64,000 nucleotides of DNA from Blautia faecis (lineage in GTDB: Bacteria; Bacillota; Clostridia; Lachnospirales; Lachnospiraceae). The number at the start of each line of letters is the position of its first letter. The stretch's first letter is position 1. This document shows, one piece after another, positions 18,073 to 27,860 of this stretch. The position numbers and the translations under genes are program-made. Location of the stretch: contig NZ_JAJCIA010000009.1 in the NCBI RefSeq assembly GCF_020554845.1, positions 1 to 64,000 of the forward strand. Direction: 5' to 3'. The notes beneath the pieces were generated by a model. That model searched no databases. It was not told the origin of the DNA and was given only the letters and a program-made list of their open reading frames with translations.

Positions 18073-19896
18073 TTACCATTTTTCTTCTTCATAAGGAATC
18101 CGGACCAGTACCTGGAAACCGTTCTCATTATCACTGCCAATTTCCACTCCGTTTTCCATGTCATAAAGAAGCTTGATTCTCTGATATATGTTTCTGAGCC
18201 CAATATGTCTGCCGTCATCCTCCATATTCAGACTTGCACGGAGCTTCTCACAGTTTTCCCTGCTTATTCCAATTCCATTGTCATATACGCATAATTCCAG
18301 GCAGTCCCTGGTTTTATACTCTTTTCTTTTCCCTTTTACGTATATCTGGAATTTTTTATGCTCCTGCATTTCTTTTTCTGCCAGACCATGAAAAAAAGAA
18401 TTCTCCACAAGCGGCTGCAAAATGAATTTCGGTACCATAGCAGACATAAGCGCACTGTCTGCTTCTATACCTAGCACTGTTTTTTCACCATATCTGTAAT
18501 TCATGATCTTGCAGTAATTTTTGATATAAGCCAGCTCTTCCTCCACTGACCACTTGTTACGTGTGTCCCGGAAAATCGGTTGGACCATTTCAGCCAGTGC
18601 ATCCATGCAGTCTACAATATCATTTTCACCTTTCACAATTGCCATCCATTTCACCGTATTCAGCGTATTGTACAAAAAATGAGGATTGATCTGGGACTTC
18701 AGTGCCCGTATCTGTGCATCTCTTTTTGATTTTTCATTTTCCACATTTTTGTGGATCAGATTTGATATTTCCAGTGTCATTTTATTATAGCTGTTCACCA
18801 GAAGAGAGAACTCATCCCCATTCTCGTGGTCTTGCTCCAAAACAATGCCAAACTGCCCGTTCTGTACCATTTTCAGCGCATCTATCACCTTTACAAAGGG
18901 CGTTGTCATATATTTCACCCAGAATACAAGAAACAAAATGGAAATGGTTACCGAAGCGACAATTGCCAGAATAAAAATTTCCTGGACATCCCGGATGTCT
19001 CCTAATATTTCAGATATTGGAGTTTCATTTACCAATGTCCAATTACAAAAGCCCACCGGATAACACAGGATCAGATTTTTACCGGATTCAAATATTTTTG
19101 GGGCAGCTTCTGGCTGCAGCATTAAATTTTCTTTTTCATCCCCTATCTCATATACATTTGTTTCTGAAACAGTCCTTCCAAACTGGTCGATCATATAGGT
19201 TTCCTCTGACCAGCCTCCATCTTCTGAAATTGAATTGTAATAGCTTACAAAATGTTCCAGATCCACATTCAACACAAGCCAGCCATATTTTTCTCCCCGG
19301 AAAATAGGCCTACACACGCTTACATAATTCAACAGTTTCTGGTTATCCCTGTCATTTTCCACAAAATCACTGCTGTTATAGCCGCCATACCAGATTGGTT
19401 TTTTCTGTGGAACTGCGTTCCGGTTCTTCAGTCTCTCTGTGTAGAATTTCCCCCTTTTCTCACTGTTTTCAGAGGTAATGTTCCAGTTTCCGTCAGCAAA
19501 TAAGGTTACATCTTCCGCATTATAAAAAACAATGGAATCAATAAAGCTGTACTCTGCCAGAATCGTGTCTGTCATGCTGAAAAAATCAATTCTTTGCTCT
19601 ATCATGCTAGTTTGAGAGCCATGGGATACTACCAGGCTTGCCAGATCGGAACCATTTAAAACACGAAGGGCAACCTGGTCAACTTCTCTTCCAAATGTAT
19701 CCAGGTTCTGTTCCAGCTGCTTATAAGATCTTAGAAGTTCCGTTTCTGTACGTGTTCTTAAGGCTCCCTTCACTCCCATATAAAGACCTATAAAGCTTAT
19801 AATGATCACAAGCAGAAAGCTAAGGGATACTGCTATTATCATTTTTCCAAAAACACTTTTATAAAATGGAATTTTTACTGTATCATCTTTTTTCAT
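18073..19896 (-). CDS. YesM-type sensor histidine kinase
   Basis: A 607-residue membrane sensor kinase. It has two membrane segments (about residues 15-38 and 300-325) around an extracellular sensing domain, a HAMP linker, and a His_kinase domain of the LytS/YesM branch. The phosphorylated histidine is in INPHFLYNTLN (about His406), followed by the ATP-binding PLVENSFFHGL and DNGIGI motifs. Its start overlaps the stop of the response regulator gene by four bases (ATGA), so the two are translationally coupled. Position between the GH3 and binding-protein genes points to control of the local glycan genes. The signal is likely an oligosaccharide, by inference. Confidence 0.94.
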   Translation of the reverse strand: MKKDDTVKIPFYKSVFGKMIIAVSLSFLLVIIISFIGLYMGVKGALRTRTETELLRSYKQLEQNLDTFGREVDQVALRVLNGSDLASLVVSHGSQTSMIEQRIDFFSMTDTILAEYSFIDSIVFYNAEDVTLFADGNWNITSENSEKRGKFYTERLKNRNAVPQKKPIWYGGYNSSDFVENDRDNQKLLNYVSVCRPIFRGEKYGWLVLNVDLEHFVSYYNSISEDGGWSEETYMIDQFGRTVSETNVYEIGDEKENLMLQPEAAPKIFESGKNLILCYPVGFCNWTLVNETPISEILGDIRDVQEIFILAIVASVTISILFLVFWVKYMTTPFVKVIDALKMVQNGQFGIVLEQDHENGDEFSLLVNSYNKMTLEISNLIHKNVENEKSKRDAQIRALKSQINPHFLYNTLNTVKWMAIVKGENDIVDCMDALAEMVQPIFRDTRNKWSVEEELAYIKNYCKIMNYRYGEKTVLGIEADSALMSAMVPKFILQPLVENSFFHGLAEKEMQEHKKFQIYVKGKRKEYKTRDCLELCVYDNGIGISRENCEKLRASLNMEDDGRHIGLRNIYQRIKLLYDMENGVEIGSDNENGFQVLVRIPYEEEKW

Positions 19897-21125
19897 AAAA
19901 TATTCCGCTTTCTGAAGCTGCCTGGATTCTTTCCGGAAACCTTCCGAAATATCTTGCTGAAATAGCTGTCGTCCCCAAAGCCAGTGAGTTCTGCTACTTC
20001 ATGGGTTCTAAGATCGGTTGTGGCAAACAGCTCCTTGGCCTTCTCTACTCTCTGTTCTGTAATATAATCCACGAAGCCTACCTGCATTTCCTTTTTCCAC
20101 ATGCTGCTGAAATAGTTAGGACTTAAACATACAATTTCCGCAACCTGGTTCAAGGTAAGCTTGTCTGCCAGATGCTGGTCTATGTACTCTTTTGCTTTAT
20201 AGATTTCAATACTTAACTGTTTCAAGTTCTGTGCTTTCTGATCTTCTTTCTGTTTTTCTGTTTCATTCTTCTTACATTCCTGGTACCTGTCGGAAAGCTC
20301 TGTCCAGGAACGTCCCACACCGCTGATTTTCCAGCAGACCTGCGCCATAATATGTTCCCGCAATACCCGGGCAATTTCCTTCAGGATCGTTTTCGTTTTC
20401 TGGTTATCCTCTTCCGTTTCTTCAATTAAAAGAAGATAATTTTTTTCATTCTCCCGGATCAGTTCTCCATTTTTATATTTTCCCAGTATTTCCTCTGTCA
20501 TATTAAAGATCAGGAATTGGATCAAAGCTCCTTGTTCGTCTTTTGTTTTTTCACATACCTCTTTATAATTTGCAATTTCCATCCTGCAGATTCGGTATGA
20601 TTTTTCCGAAACCTGAAAATCAAGCTTTTTTAACTGTTCCCGAAAAGTATTTTCATTAATCTGGTGATAAAAAACATACTGCCCGAATAAATCTGATTTA
20701 TCCTGCACTGCTTTTGTTTCATTTTCGGAATCGGGATTCTTCTGTTCCAGTTCTTTACATACCTTCTCCATTGCTTTTTCAATCTCATCAGGTTTCATTT
20801 TTAGTTTTAAAATATAATCAGACACCCCTAGCTTCATAGCTCTCATCAGATAAGAAAATTCTTCATAACAGGTCAGTAGGACAATCCTGGTGCTCTGATC
20901 CTGTTCCCGTATTTTTTCGATCAGTTCCAGTCCGTCCATAACCGGCATTTTAATATCTGTCATAACAATATCCGGTTTTTCTTTCTCGTATATTTCCAGG
21001 GCTTCTTTTCCATTGGAAGCATCTCCAATTACATCCAGCCCCAGTTTTTCCCAGTTCACCATGGACCTTAATCCACATCTTACCAGCACTTCATCTTCCA
21101 CAATAAGAATTTTTCGTCTTGTCAT
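19893..21125 (-). CDS. YesN-type response regulator, AraC family
   Basis: A 410-residue response regulator. The N-terminal receiver domain has the acidic pocket (VEDE), the phosphorylation site in DIVMTDIKMP (Asp57) and the conserved lysine in LKLKMKP. After a charged middle region of unknown fold there is a C-terminal AraC-type DNA-binding domain with two helix-turn-helix units, ending SYFSKIFRKVSGKNPGSFRK. It partners the adjacent kinase and probably activates the transporter and hydrolase genes. Its own upstream region (21,126-21,310) is AT-rich and contains a G-run paired loosely with a C-run, but I see no clear operator. Confidence 0.94.
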   Translation of the reverse strand: MTRRKILIVEDEVLVRCGLRSMVNWEKLGLDVIGDASNGKEALEIYEKEKPDIVMTDIKMPVMDGLELIEKIREQDQSTRIVLLTCYEEFSYLMRAMKLGVSDYILKLKMKPDEIEKAMEKVCKELEQKNPDSENETKAVQDKSDLFGQYVFYHQINENTFREQLKKLDFQVSEKSYRICRMEIANYKEVCEKTKDEQGALIQFLIFNMTEEILGKYKNGELIRENEKNYLLLIEETEEDNQKTKTILKEIARVLREHIMAQVCWKISGVGRSWTELSDRYQECKKNETEKQKEDQKAQNLKQLSIEIYKAKEYIDQHLADKLTLNQVAEIVCLSPNYFSSMWKKEMQVGFVDYITEQRVEKAKELFATTDLRTHEVAELTGFGDDSYFSKIFRKVSGKNPGSFRKRNIL

Positions 21126-21349
21126 TTGCTCTCATTCCCACCCATACATTTTTTAACACAAATACCCCCTGCGTCAAATGATCTGTTCGTGGAACACTGC
21201 CAGCCAATCACCTGACCAAGGGGGTTGTGCGAAAATATCAACATTGCCAGTAGCAAAAAATATTTTGACACTATACTATTATATAATACCTCAATGAATA
21301 TTACAATTTCATGTTTTTATCTGTTATTTTTTTGATTTTTTATACAAAA

Positions 21350-23767
21350 TTAATCAATTTTCAAAATAAGCTCCAATACGCGTCTTGCACTCTGTTCCAG
21401 TTCCTGTCGACCGAGCAATCCCATTTCCATAGCTTTTTTCACACGCTCCGGATACCCTGTTGCCATTTTAAGGTCATTTCCAGCCTTTATTTCTTTATAA
21501 TGCTCTCCACATGTCCACCAGTCTGTTGTAACCATACCCTGAAATCCCCACTCACCACGCAAAATATCTGTCAAAAGCTCATAGCTCTCTGAAGTACGGT
21601 GTCCGTTAACAGCATTGTAAGAGGACATGATCGTCCAAGGCTGTGCTTCTTTTACAATAATCTCAAAGCCCTTCAGATAAATTTCACGAAGTGCACGCTC
21701 CGATACCCTGGAATCACTGTTTTTCCTGTTTGTTTCTTTGTTGTTTGCTGTAAAATGCTTTACAGATGCTGCAATATGCTGTGACTGAATCCCCTTTACC
21801 ATAGCGGCACCCATTTTTCCAGCAATCAGTGGATCCTCGGAATAATATTCAAAATTTCTTCCACACATAGGGTTTCTGTGAATGTTTACAGCTGGTGTCA
21901 GCCATACAGCAAGATTATTTTCCTTTACCTCCTTCGCGCCTGCCTTTCCGACCTGCCATACAAGTGCCGGATTCCAGGTACATGCCAGAAGCGTTGCACA
22001 TGGCCAGGCTGTTGTATTCACAGTACATCCGATATTAAGGCGTAGTCCTGCTGGTCCATCTGCAGTCATTACTGAAGGGACCCCGTACTCAGGAAGATTT
22101 CCTAATCCGAATGTATTTGCAACACCTGTATTTGGCTGTCCGCCGAGAAGATGAAGCAGTTCCTTATCACTTAACTGTGCCATAAACTCATCCAATGAAA
22201 GCTTTCCTTCAGCTACATCAATGAACTGTTTTCTTCCACAATTATCAAACCATTTTCGACGGGAACACCAGCGCACTTCTGGCACAATACAATCCTCTTC
22301 TTCCGTTTTCAGTTTTTCAAATGCACATTCATTCATATCATTGCATTCATACTGAGGAAGCATTTCAAAGGTACCATCAGAAAGCATACGCTCTTTCAGA
22401 CTTGTTGGAACCAAATGCGCTGATAGCTGTTTTACAATTATATTTTCTGTAAGCTCGAATGTATAAGCGGCTTCTTCTGTATCCCTTACAGAGATTCCAA
22501 TGTAAAATCTGTAAATTCCTTTTTCCAGAATATAGGCTGACTTCTGAATTTTCCCGAGATCATCATAGGAAGCCATGTCCGCTTTTTCAAATGACAGATA
22601 AACTACCTGTGTTTCTCCAGGCTGAAGCAGACGGGTTTTTTCAAAAGCAGCAAGCCGGAGTGCCGGATTACCAAGAAGACCCTGTGGTCCGTTAAAGTAA
22701 AGCTGTACCACTTCTTTTCCTGCCATGTTCCCGGTATTGGTCACGTGAACTTCTGCAAAAATCTGTTTTGAAGTTTCCCATACAGAATCTGTATGCACTC
22801 TGAAATCAGTATAGGAAAGCCCATATCCAAAGGGATATATAACCTTTTCCTTTGCACCTGGAATCGTCTCAAAATAACGGTATCCCACATAAATATCTTC
22901 TGTATAATTTACATAGTCACAGGATTCATGAAAATTTTCAGTTGATGGATAATCATCTAAGGAAGCTGCAAATGTATCAGTCAGCTTGCCAGACGGATTT
23001 CCTTTTCCCAGAAGAAGCTCTGCCATGGCCAGCCCTCCTTCCATTCCCCCCTGCCAGCCAAGAAGAGCGGCTGAAATCCGGTCATCATTTTTTATCCAGG
23101 AAACATCTACAATTCCACCGACATTCAGAACCACTGCAATACGGTCAAACCGTTCTTTCACCATGTTCAACATTGCCTTTTCATTCTCTGTCAGAAAATA
23201 ATCTCCCTCTGGAAAGGCTTTCGCAATCAGTTTTGCCATGTAGTTATCTTCCAGCTCTTCCCTTGACATTTCGCTTAACTGACTATCAAGGCTGGAGCGA
23301 TCCCAGCCTTCTGATGAAAAACGGCTTATTACAACAATTGCCACATCTGCAAATGCTTTTGCACCGTCAGCAAGTCCTTTTGGAAGTTCAGGTTCTATTG
23401 TCATACCTGGCATTGCACCTTGCCTATACTGTTCCTGAACATTTTCTCTGTAAAATTCTGCCAGGGGTTCATAAAGCATAACTGCATTTCCTTGCATTTT
23501 AAACCCATCATAAAGGTTATGCACATAGGAAACCGCAACATCACCACTTCCTCCACCGCCTTTTACATAATCAAAACTTCCTTTTCCAAACAGTGCAAGT
23601 CTGGTTCCTTCTGCAAGAGGCAGAAGCTTTTTCTCATTTTTCAACAGCACCATACCTTCTTTTGCAGCTTCCTTTGAAAGTCTGATATGCTCCTTACATT
23701 CCGTCACACGTCTTTTTTCCTCTAATGGAAGATTGGGTTGAAATCCAACACGTGTCCATTTTCTCAT
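21350..23767 (-). CDS. GH3 family glycoside hydrolase with permuted domain order
   Basis: An 805-residue GH3 enzyme whose domains are reversed. The part normally at the C-terminus comes first (ALFGKGSFDYVKGGGGSGDV, about residues 58-77, then IYPFGYGLSYTDF and a fibronectin-III-like region to about residue 460). The TIM-barrel domain follows, with KHFTANNKE and MVTTDWW; the aspartate of the latter (about residue 749) is the expected nucleophile. This order is known from Ruminococcus albus and Butyrivibrio fibrisolvens beta-glucosidases. There is no signal peptide. Beta-glucosidase is the usual activity, but xylosidase or arabinosidase activities exist in the family. AGGAG lies before the ATG. 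Confidence 0.93.
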   Translation of the reverse strand: MRKWTRVGFQPNLPLEEKRRVTECKEHIRLSKEAAKEGMVLLKNEKKLLPLAEGTRLALFGKGSFDYVKGGGGSGDVAVSYVHNLYDGFKMQGNAVMLYEPLAEFYRENVQEQYRQGAMPGMTIEPELPKGLADGAKAFADVAIVVISRFSSEGWDRSSLDSQLSEMSREELEDNYMAKLIAKAFPEGDYFLTENEKAMLNMVKERFDRIAVVLNVGGIVDVSWIKNDDRISAALLGWQGGMEGGLAMAELLLGKGNPSGKLTDTFAASLDDYPSTENFHESCDYVNYTEDIYVGYRYFETIPGAKEKVIYPFGYGLSYTDFRVHTDSVWETSKQIFAEVHVTNTGNMAGKEVVQLYFNGPQGLLGNPALRLAAFEKTRLLQPGETQVVYLSFEKADMASYDDLGKIQKSAYILEKGIYRFYIGISVRDTEEAAYTFELTENIIVKQLSAHLVPTSLKERMLSDGTFEMLPQYECNDMNECAFEKLKTEEEDCIVPEVRWCSRRKWFDNCGRKQFIDVAEGKLSLDEFMAQLSDKELLHLLGGQPNTGVANTFGLGNLPEYGVPSVMTADGPAGLRLNIGCTVNTTAWPCATLLACTWNPALVWQVGKAGAKEVKENNLAVWLTPAVNIHRNPMCGRNFEYYSEDPLIAGKMGAAMVKGIQSQHIAASVKHFTANNKETNRKNSDSRVSERALREIYLKGFEIIVKEAQPWTIMSSYNAVNGHRTSESYELLTDILRGEWGFQGMVTTDWWTCGEHYKEIKAGNDLKMATGYPERVKKAMEMGLLGRQELEQSARRVLELILKID

Positions 23768-23828
23768 TTTATGTATTCTCCTGTCATATTCATATATTTA
23801 TTTCTGTAAGGCTTGAACGTTTTTACTC

Positions 23829-25538
23829 TTAATCTTCAATGGCAGCTTTTCTTGAAAAAATAGCATGAATAATTTCCGGATTAAATTTCGGCTGTCTGTC
23901 ATACGTATACAGTCCGTTTTGTTCCTGTTCCACATCTGTAAGCTGCGTATAGCAAAGTGCAAACATGTTCTCATTATCCAGTAAAACATCTGTAAGCTCT
24001 TTCAGACGTTTCATGTATGCTTCCGGTGAATCCGGCGTATTTCCATATCCCCAGGCATCCTTGCTCAAAGACCAGCCAATGCCGCCATATTCGCTGACAA
24101 AGAAGGGAATTTTTCCATTATATGTCTGCCGTTCTTCAAATGCCGCGCGGAAATCAAGCCTGTTTGATTTTCCAACCTCTTTGTAATGCTCTGCAAAAAT
24201 CTCCGGATCCTGTTCATAATCATGCAAATCATAAATATCGGTGAGGACATGGTAATTTCCGCTGGTATCAATACAGGGCCTGGTTGGATCCGCTGCTTTC
24301 GTTGCCTTATAAACTGTGGCAAGAAGCTCATCAAACTGTTTTCTTCCTTTTTCATCCCAGGTTTCATTAAACGGACACCATCCAATAATCGCAGGATGGT
24401 TAAAATCGCGGTCAATCTCTTCCAGCCACTCCGGAAGGATTCCGTAAATGCTGTCTGCATAGGAGTGATCCAGTCCCCAGTTGGGATACTCTCCCCAGAC
24501 GATATAACCAAGTCTGTCACAGTGATACAGGAAACGCTCTTCAAATACTTTTTCGTGAAGGCGGGCGCCGTTAAATCCCATTGCCAGGGATCGTTTAATA
24601 TCCTTTTCCAGCTCTTCATCAGAAGGTGCTGTGTAAATTCCATCCGGATAAAAGCCCTGATCCAGAATGAGACGCTGAAATACTGATTTTCCGTTGAGCA
24701 GAAACTTTTTGTCTGTAAGCTGTATGGAGCGCAGTCCAAAATAGCTTGTCACCTGATCTTCTCCATAGCTTAAGGCAAGGTCATAAAGATCTCCCTTTCC
24801 AACCTGCCATAAATGCTTTTCTGCCAGCTTCACCACTGCCACTGCTGTTCCGCCATCTGAGCTCACTGTAGCCTCTCCCATTGCCTTTCCCTTGTAGGAC
24901 GCTTTTACCGCAAAGGTTCCTGCTCCCTGAAGCTCTGCAAAAACAGTAATTGTTCCATTGTTTATGTCCCCATAATATTTTGTTTTTATAATGTGTGCTT
25001 CAGGAACAAATTCCAGCCATACGGTCTGCCAGATACCTGTTGTTCTGGTATAATAACAGCTGTAAGACTCATAATGGGTGCTCTGTTTTCCGGACGGAAT
25101 CAGGCGGGACCGGGTGTCATCTTCCACATGAATTGTGATCACATTTTTTCCGGCAAAAAGATACCTTGTAATATCCACAGAGAAAGAAACATATCCCCCT
25201 TTATGAGTGCCACATTTCTGTCCGTTCACATATATTGTGGTAAAATAATCTGCCGCGCCGCAATGCAGAATCACAAGATTTGATAACTGGGCTTCTGTAA
25301 TTTCAATTTCTCTCCGATACCATACAGAATTCATGAAATCCGTGTAGCCAATCCCGGACAACTTACTTTCCGGGCAAAAAGGCACCTGGATTTTTTTTGA
25401 AAAATACGCTTCCGGCTTGTAAAGCTCCTGTGCTTCCCCACTTCCGCCATGATCAATTTCAAAATCCCAGCTTCCATTTAAATTCAACCAATTTTCACGC
25501 ATAAACTGTGGTTTTGGATGTTCGGTTCTGTAAATCAT
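23829..25538 (-). CDS. GH2 family glycoside hydrolase
   Basis: A 569-residue member of glycoside hydrolase family 2. It has a jelly-roll sugar-binding domain (about 1-180), an immunoglobulin-like domain (180-275) and a TIM barrel. The acid/base glutamate is Glu392 in PFNETW and the nucleophile Glu483 in VSEYGG. It lacks extra C-terminal domains and a signal peptide, so it is a compact cytoplasmic enzyme. Annotated relatives include beta-galactosidases and beta-glucuronidases, and I cannot decide the substrate. I chose the ATG at 25,538 with GGGAG upstream; the open frame runs on into the adjacent insertion-sequence remnant, so an earlier start is unlikely. Confidence 0.92.
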   Translation of the reverse strand: MIYRTEHPKPQFMRENWLNLNGSWDFEIDHGGSGEAQELYKPEAYFSKKIQVPFCPESKLSGIGYTDFMNSVWYRREIEITEAQLSNLVILHCGAADYFTTIYVNGQKCGTHKGGYVSFSVDITRYLFAGKNVITIHVEDDTRSRLIPSGKQSTHYESYSCYYTRTTGIWQTVWLEFVPEAHIIKTKYYGDINNGTITVFAELQGAGTFAVKASYKGKAMGEATVSSDGGTAVAVVKLAEKHLWQVGKGDLYDLALSYGEDQVTSYFGLRSIQLTDKKFLLNGKSVFQRLILDQGFYPDGIYTAPSDEELEKDIKRSLAMGFNGARLHEKVFEERFLYHCDRLGYIVWGEYPNWGLDHSYADSIYGILPEWLEEIDRDFNHPAIIGWCPFNETWDEKGRKQFDELLATVYKATKAADPTRPCIDTSGNYHVLTDIYDLHDYEQDPEIFAEHYKEVGKSNRLDFRAAFEERQTYNGKIPFFVSEYGGIGWSLSKDAWGYGNTPDSPEAYMKRLKELTDVLLDNENMFALCYTQLTDVEQEQNGLYTYDRQPKFNPEIIHAIFSRKAAIED

Positions 25539-25567
25539 CTTTTCTCTCCCTTTATTTTTTTTCAAAT

Positions 25568-25810
25568 AGGCGTTTGCGGAACGCCACAAGCCGCATAAAC
25601 ACGGCATTTTTTTACTACCCAAAAAAACAAATAACCCCTCACTGGATACGGTATAATAGAGTTGTCGAGAAACTATAAACCATACACCAAGAAAGGAGTT
25701 ATTCTAACATCTATGTTACCATATAAACAGCTTTCTTTGGCAGATATTTTTGCAGATTGCCAGGAAAAATTTTAAAATGACAAACCTGCGTTTTTATCCC
25801 TATTAGAAAC
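25568..25810 (+). mobile_element. Insertion-sequence remnant, left copy
   Basis: This repeat matches 27,861-28,077 closely and includes a hairpin (GGCGTT/AACGCC), a terminator-like stem, a GAAAGGAG site and the first codons of a transposase (ATG at 25,713, MLPYKQLSLADIFADCQEKF). A stop codon at 25,773 interrupts the frame where the other copy has Glu. The frame then resumes as NDKPAFLSLLET before the element ends beside the GH42 stop codon. Confidence 0.85.
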
Positions 25811-25822
25811 CTCAGATACAGG

Positions 25823-27829
25823 CTATTTCTTTATGATCTCTACCTCAAAAGGTTTCAAAATTTCCTGTCTGGACACCGTTTCCCCCGTCAAAAGGTTTTG
25901 CATTCCTGCAAAACACTGAGGAACCACAGTCTCTTCCTTACTGAAATTTATTAGGAAATAAAAGGTATTTTCCTTGGTTTTCCGTACTGTCACTTCAAGG
26001 GATGTCCGCTCATCTACTAAGCTTTTGACTGCTGCTTCCTTAACTATGCAGTCCATCATCCTTGTAAACGCACAGTCCTCTGGCTGAGTCCCCAAATAAT
26101 AAACAGTACCTTTTCCATAACTGTTTTTGGTGACAGCAGGTGTACCCGCATAAAAATTGCTGCTGTAATCAGCCATGCTCTCGGCCCCTTCCAGATGAAT
26201 CAAGTCACATAGCATTGTGCTGGTAAACTCTGTACCATCTTTAAATTTTACAGAATTTTTCTGCTCTGGAGCCAATGCGTCAATCTCCTCCACCCAAATT
26301 CCAGCCAAGTCCCTGAGGGGTCCTGGATAACCGCCAAGATATACATTGTCTGATTCACCTACGATACCGCTCATAAAGCCGGTCACTAATACACCACCTT
26401 TCTTTACGAAGGCTTCAAGCGCTTCCTTGACACCCTGATGAACCATATAAAGCACCGGCGCAACGATCAGCTTATATTTTGAAAAATCTGCATCCCTTGG
26501 GATCATGTCAACAGCTATGTTTTTTTCATAAAAGAACTTATAATGCCTATGAATCTGATCCACATATTTTAAATCTTTATGGGGTCCGCTTGTAAATTCC
26601 AATGCCCAATAATTATCCCAGTCAAACAATATCCCGACATCAGCCGGATTTGCTGTCCCCAGGATCTGATCTCCCAGCTCTTCTAACTCTGTCCCTAGTT
26701 GTGTGACCTCACGGAACACCCTGGTATTATCTGTTCCTGCATGGGCAATGACTGCTCCATGGAATTTTTCACATCCGCCAACACTGCGGCGGAGCTGGAA
26801 AAATTGTATCGTATCCGCCCCATGTGCGATCGCCTGATAGCTCTGTGCCCTCATCTGCCCCGGTTTTTTCAATGAATTGTAAGGTTGCCAATTCTGCTGG
26901 CTTGGTGTCTGCTCCATCAGCATGAAGGGCTGCTGCTTTAAGCCCCGCATGAGGTCATGCTGCATCGCCGTCAGACTTACCGGCGTATCATAAGATGGAT
27001 AGTTATCCCAGGATACGACGTCCATCTCCTTTGCCCATTTGAAATAATCCAGCTGCTTAAACGTTCCCATTAGATTTGTTGTAACCGGAGTCTTTTGATC
27101 CACGCTGCGGATAGCGTTCCGCTCCATCTTGAAATTTTCCAGCATACTATCCGAATTAAAACGGGCATAGTCAATGGAAATACCGGCGAACGCTGTGCCG
27201 CTGCACCACTCGAGACCTTCGCCAAGAGCGTTTGGCAGCACAATTTCCTCCCAGTCATAGAGGGTGTGCCCCCAAAATTCTGTATTCCATGCCTCATTCA
27301 GTGCTTTCAGCGTCCCGTACTTTTTCCGAAGCCAGACACGGAAGGCTTTTTCGCAATTTTCACAGTAACACTCACCGCTATATTCATTATTTATGTGCCA
27401 GCACACCACACTGTCCAGATGTCCATACCTTTTTGCAAGCTTTTGAGCCAGTTTTGCCGCGTATCTCTGGTAAACAGGGCTATTTGGGCATGCATTTTGC
27501 CTCTGTCCAAACTTGTGGTGCCTTCCCGCATAGTCCGTCCTTGCCACCTCCGGATATTTCCGAAACATCCAGGCCGGCATTGCCGCGGTTGAAGTTGCAA
27601 GGACAATGTCTTTATGGTTTTTTCCCAGCATTTCAATGACCTTGTCCAGTTCCTCAAAATCATACCGTTCTTCTGACGGCTGGAGCTTTGCCCAGGAAAA
27701 TACATTGACTGTTGCGCTGTTTATCCGAGCTTTATCGAAAAGTTCCATATCTTCTTTCCAGACTGCTTCCGGCCATTGGTTCGGGTTGTAATCCCCGCCA
27801 TATAGGATATGCTTAAAATCTGCTTTCAT
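25823..27829 (-). CDS. GH42 family beta-galactosidase
   Basis: A 668-residue GH42 enzyme with no signal peptide. The TIM barrel carries the acid/base Glu149 in HINNEY and the nucleophile Glu306 in LMEQTPS. The cysteine cluster C-x-C-x2-C at residues 154-159, with Cys114, matches the zinc site of Thermus A4 beta-galactosidase. Middle and C-terminal domains follow the usual trimeric arrangement. GH42 enzymes usually act on beta-galactosides from plant galactans or related oligosaccharides. The gene lies exactly between two direct copies of an insertion-sequence remnant, which suggests it arrived or moved as a cassette. An AAGGGA site precedes the ATG. Confidence 0.94.
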   Translation of the reverse strand: MKADFKHILYGGDYNPNQWPEAVWKEDMELFDKARINSATVNVFSWAKLQPSEERYDFEELDKVIEMLGKNHKDIVLATSTAAMPAWMFRKYPEVARTDYAGRHHKFGQRQNACPNSPVYQRYAAKLAQKLAKRYGHLDSVVCWHINNEYSGECYCENCEKAFRVWLRKKYGTLKALNEAWNTEFWGHTLYDWEEIVLPNALGEGLEWCSGTAFAGISIDYARFNSDSMLENFKMERNAIRSVDQKTPVTTNLMGTFKQLDYFKWAKEMDVVSWDNYPSYDTPVSLTAMQHDLMRGLKQQPFMLMEQTPSQQNWQPYNSLKKPGQMRAQSYQAIAHGADTIQFFQLRRSVGGCEKFHGAVIAHAGTDNTRVFREVTQLGTELEELGDQILGTANPADVGILFDWDNYWALEFTSGPHKDLKYVDQIHRHYKFFYEKNIAVDMIPRDADFSKYKLIVAPVLYMVHQGVKEALEAFVKKGGVLVTGFMSGIVGESDNVYLGGYPGPLRDLAGIWVEEIDALAPEQKNSVKFKDGTEFTSTMLCDLIHLEGAESMADYSSNFYAGTPAVTKNSYGKGTVYYLGTQPEDCAFTRMMDCIVKEAAVKSLVDERTSLEVTVRKTKENTFYFLINFSKEETVVPQCFAGMQNLLTGETVSRQEILKPFEVEIIKK

Positions 27830-27860
27830 ATTTTTATTCCCTTCTTTTGTTTATTCTTTT

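Noticed and set aside
25568..25810. Possible CRISPR-like or riboswitch element because of repeated hairpins
   Set aside because: The repeat recurs only once more, and includes a transposase start, so an IS remnant explains it.
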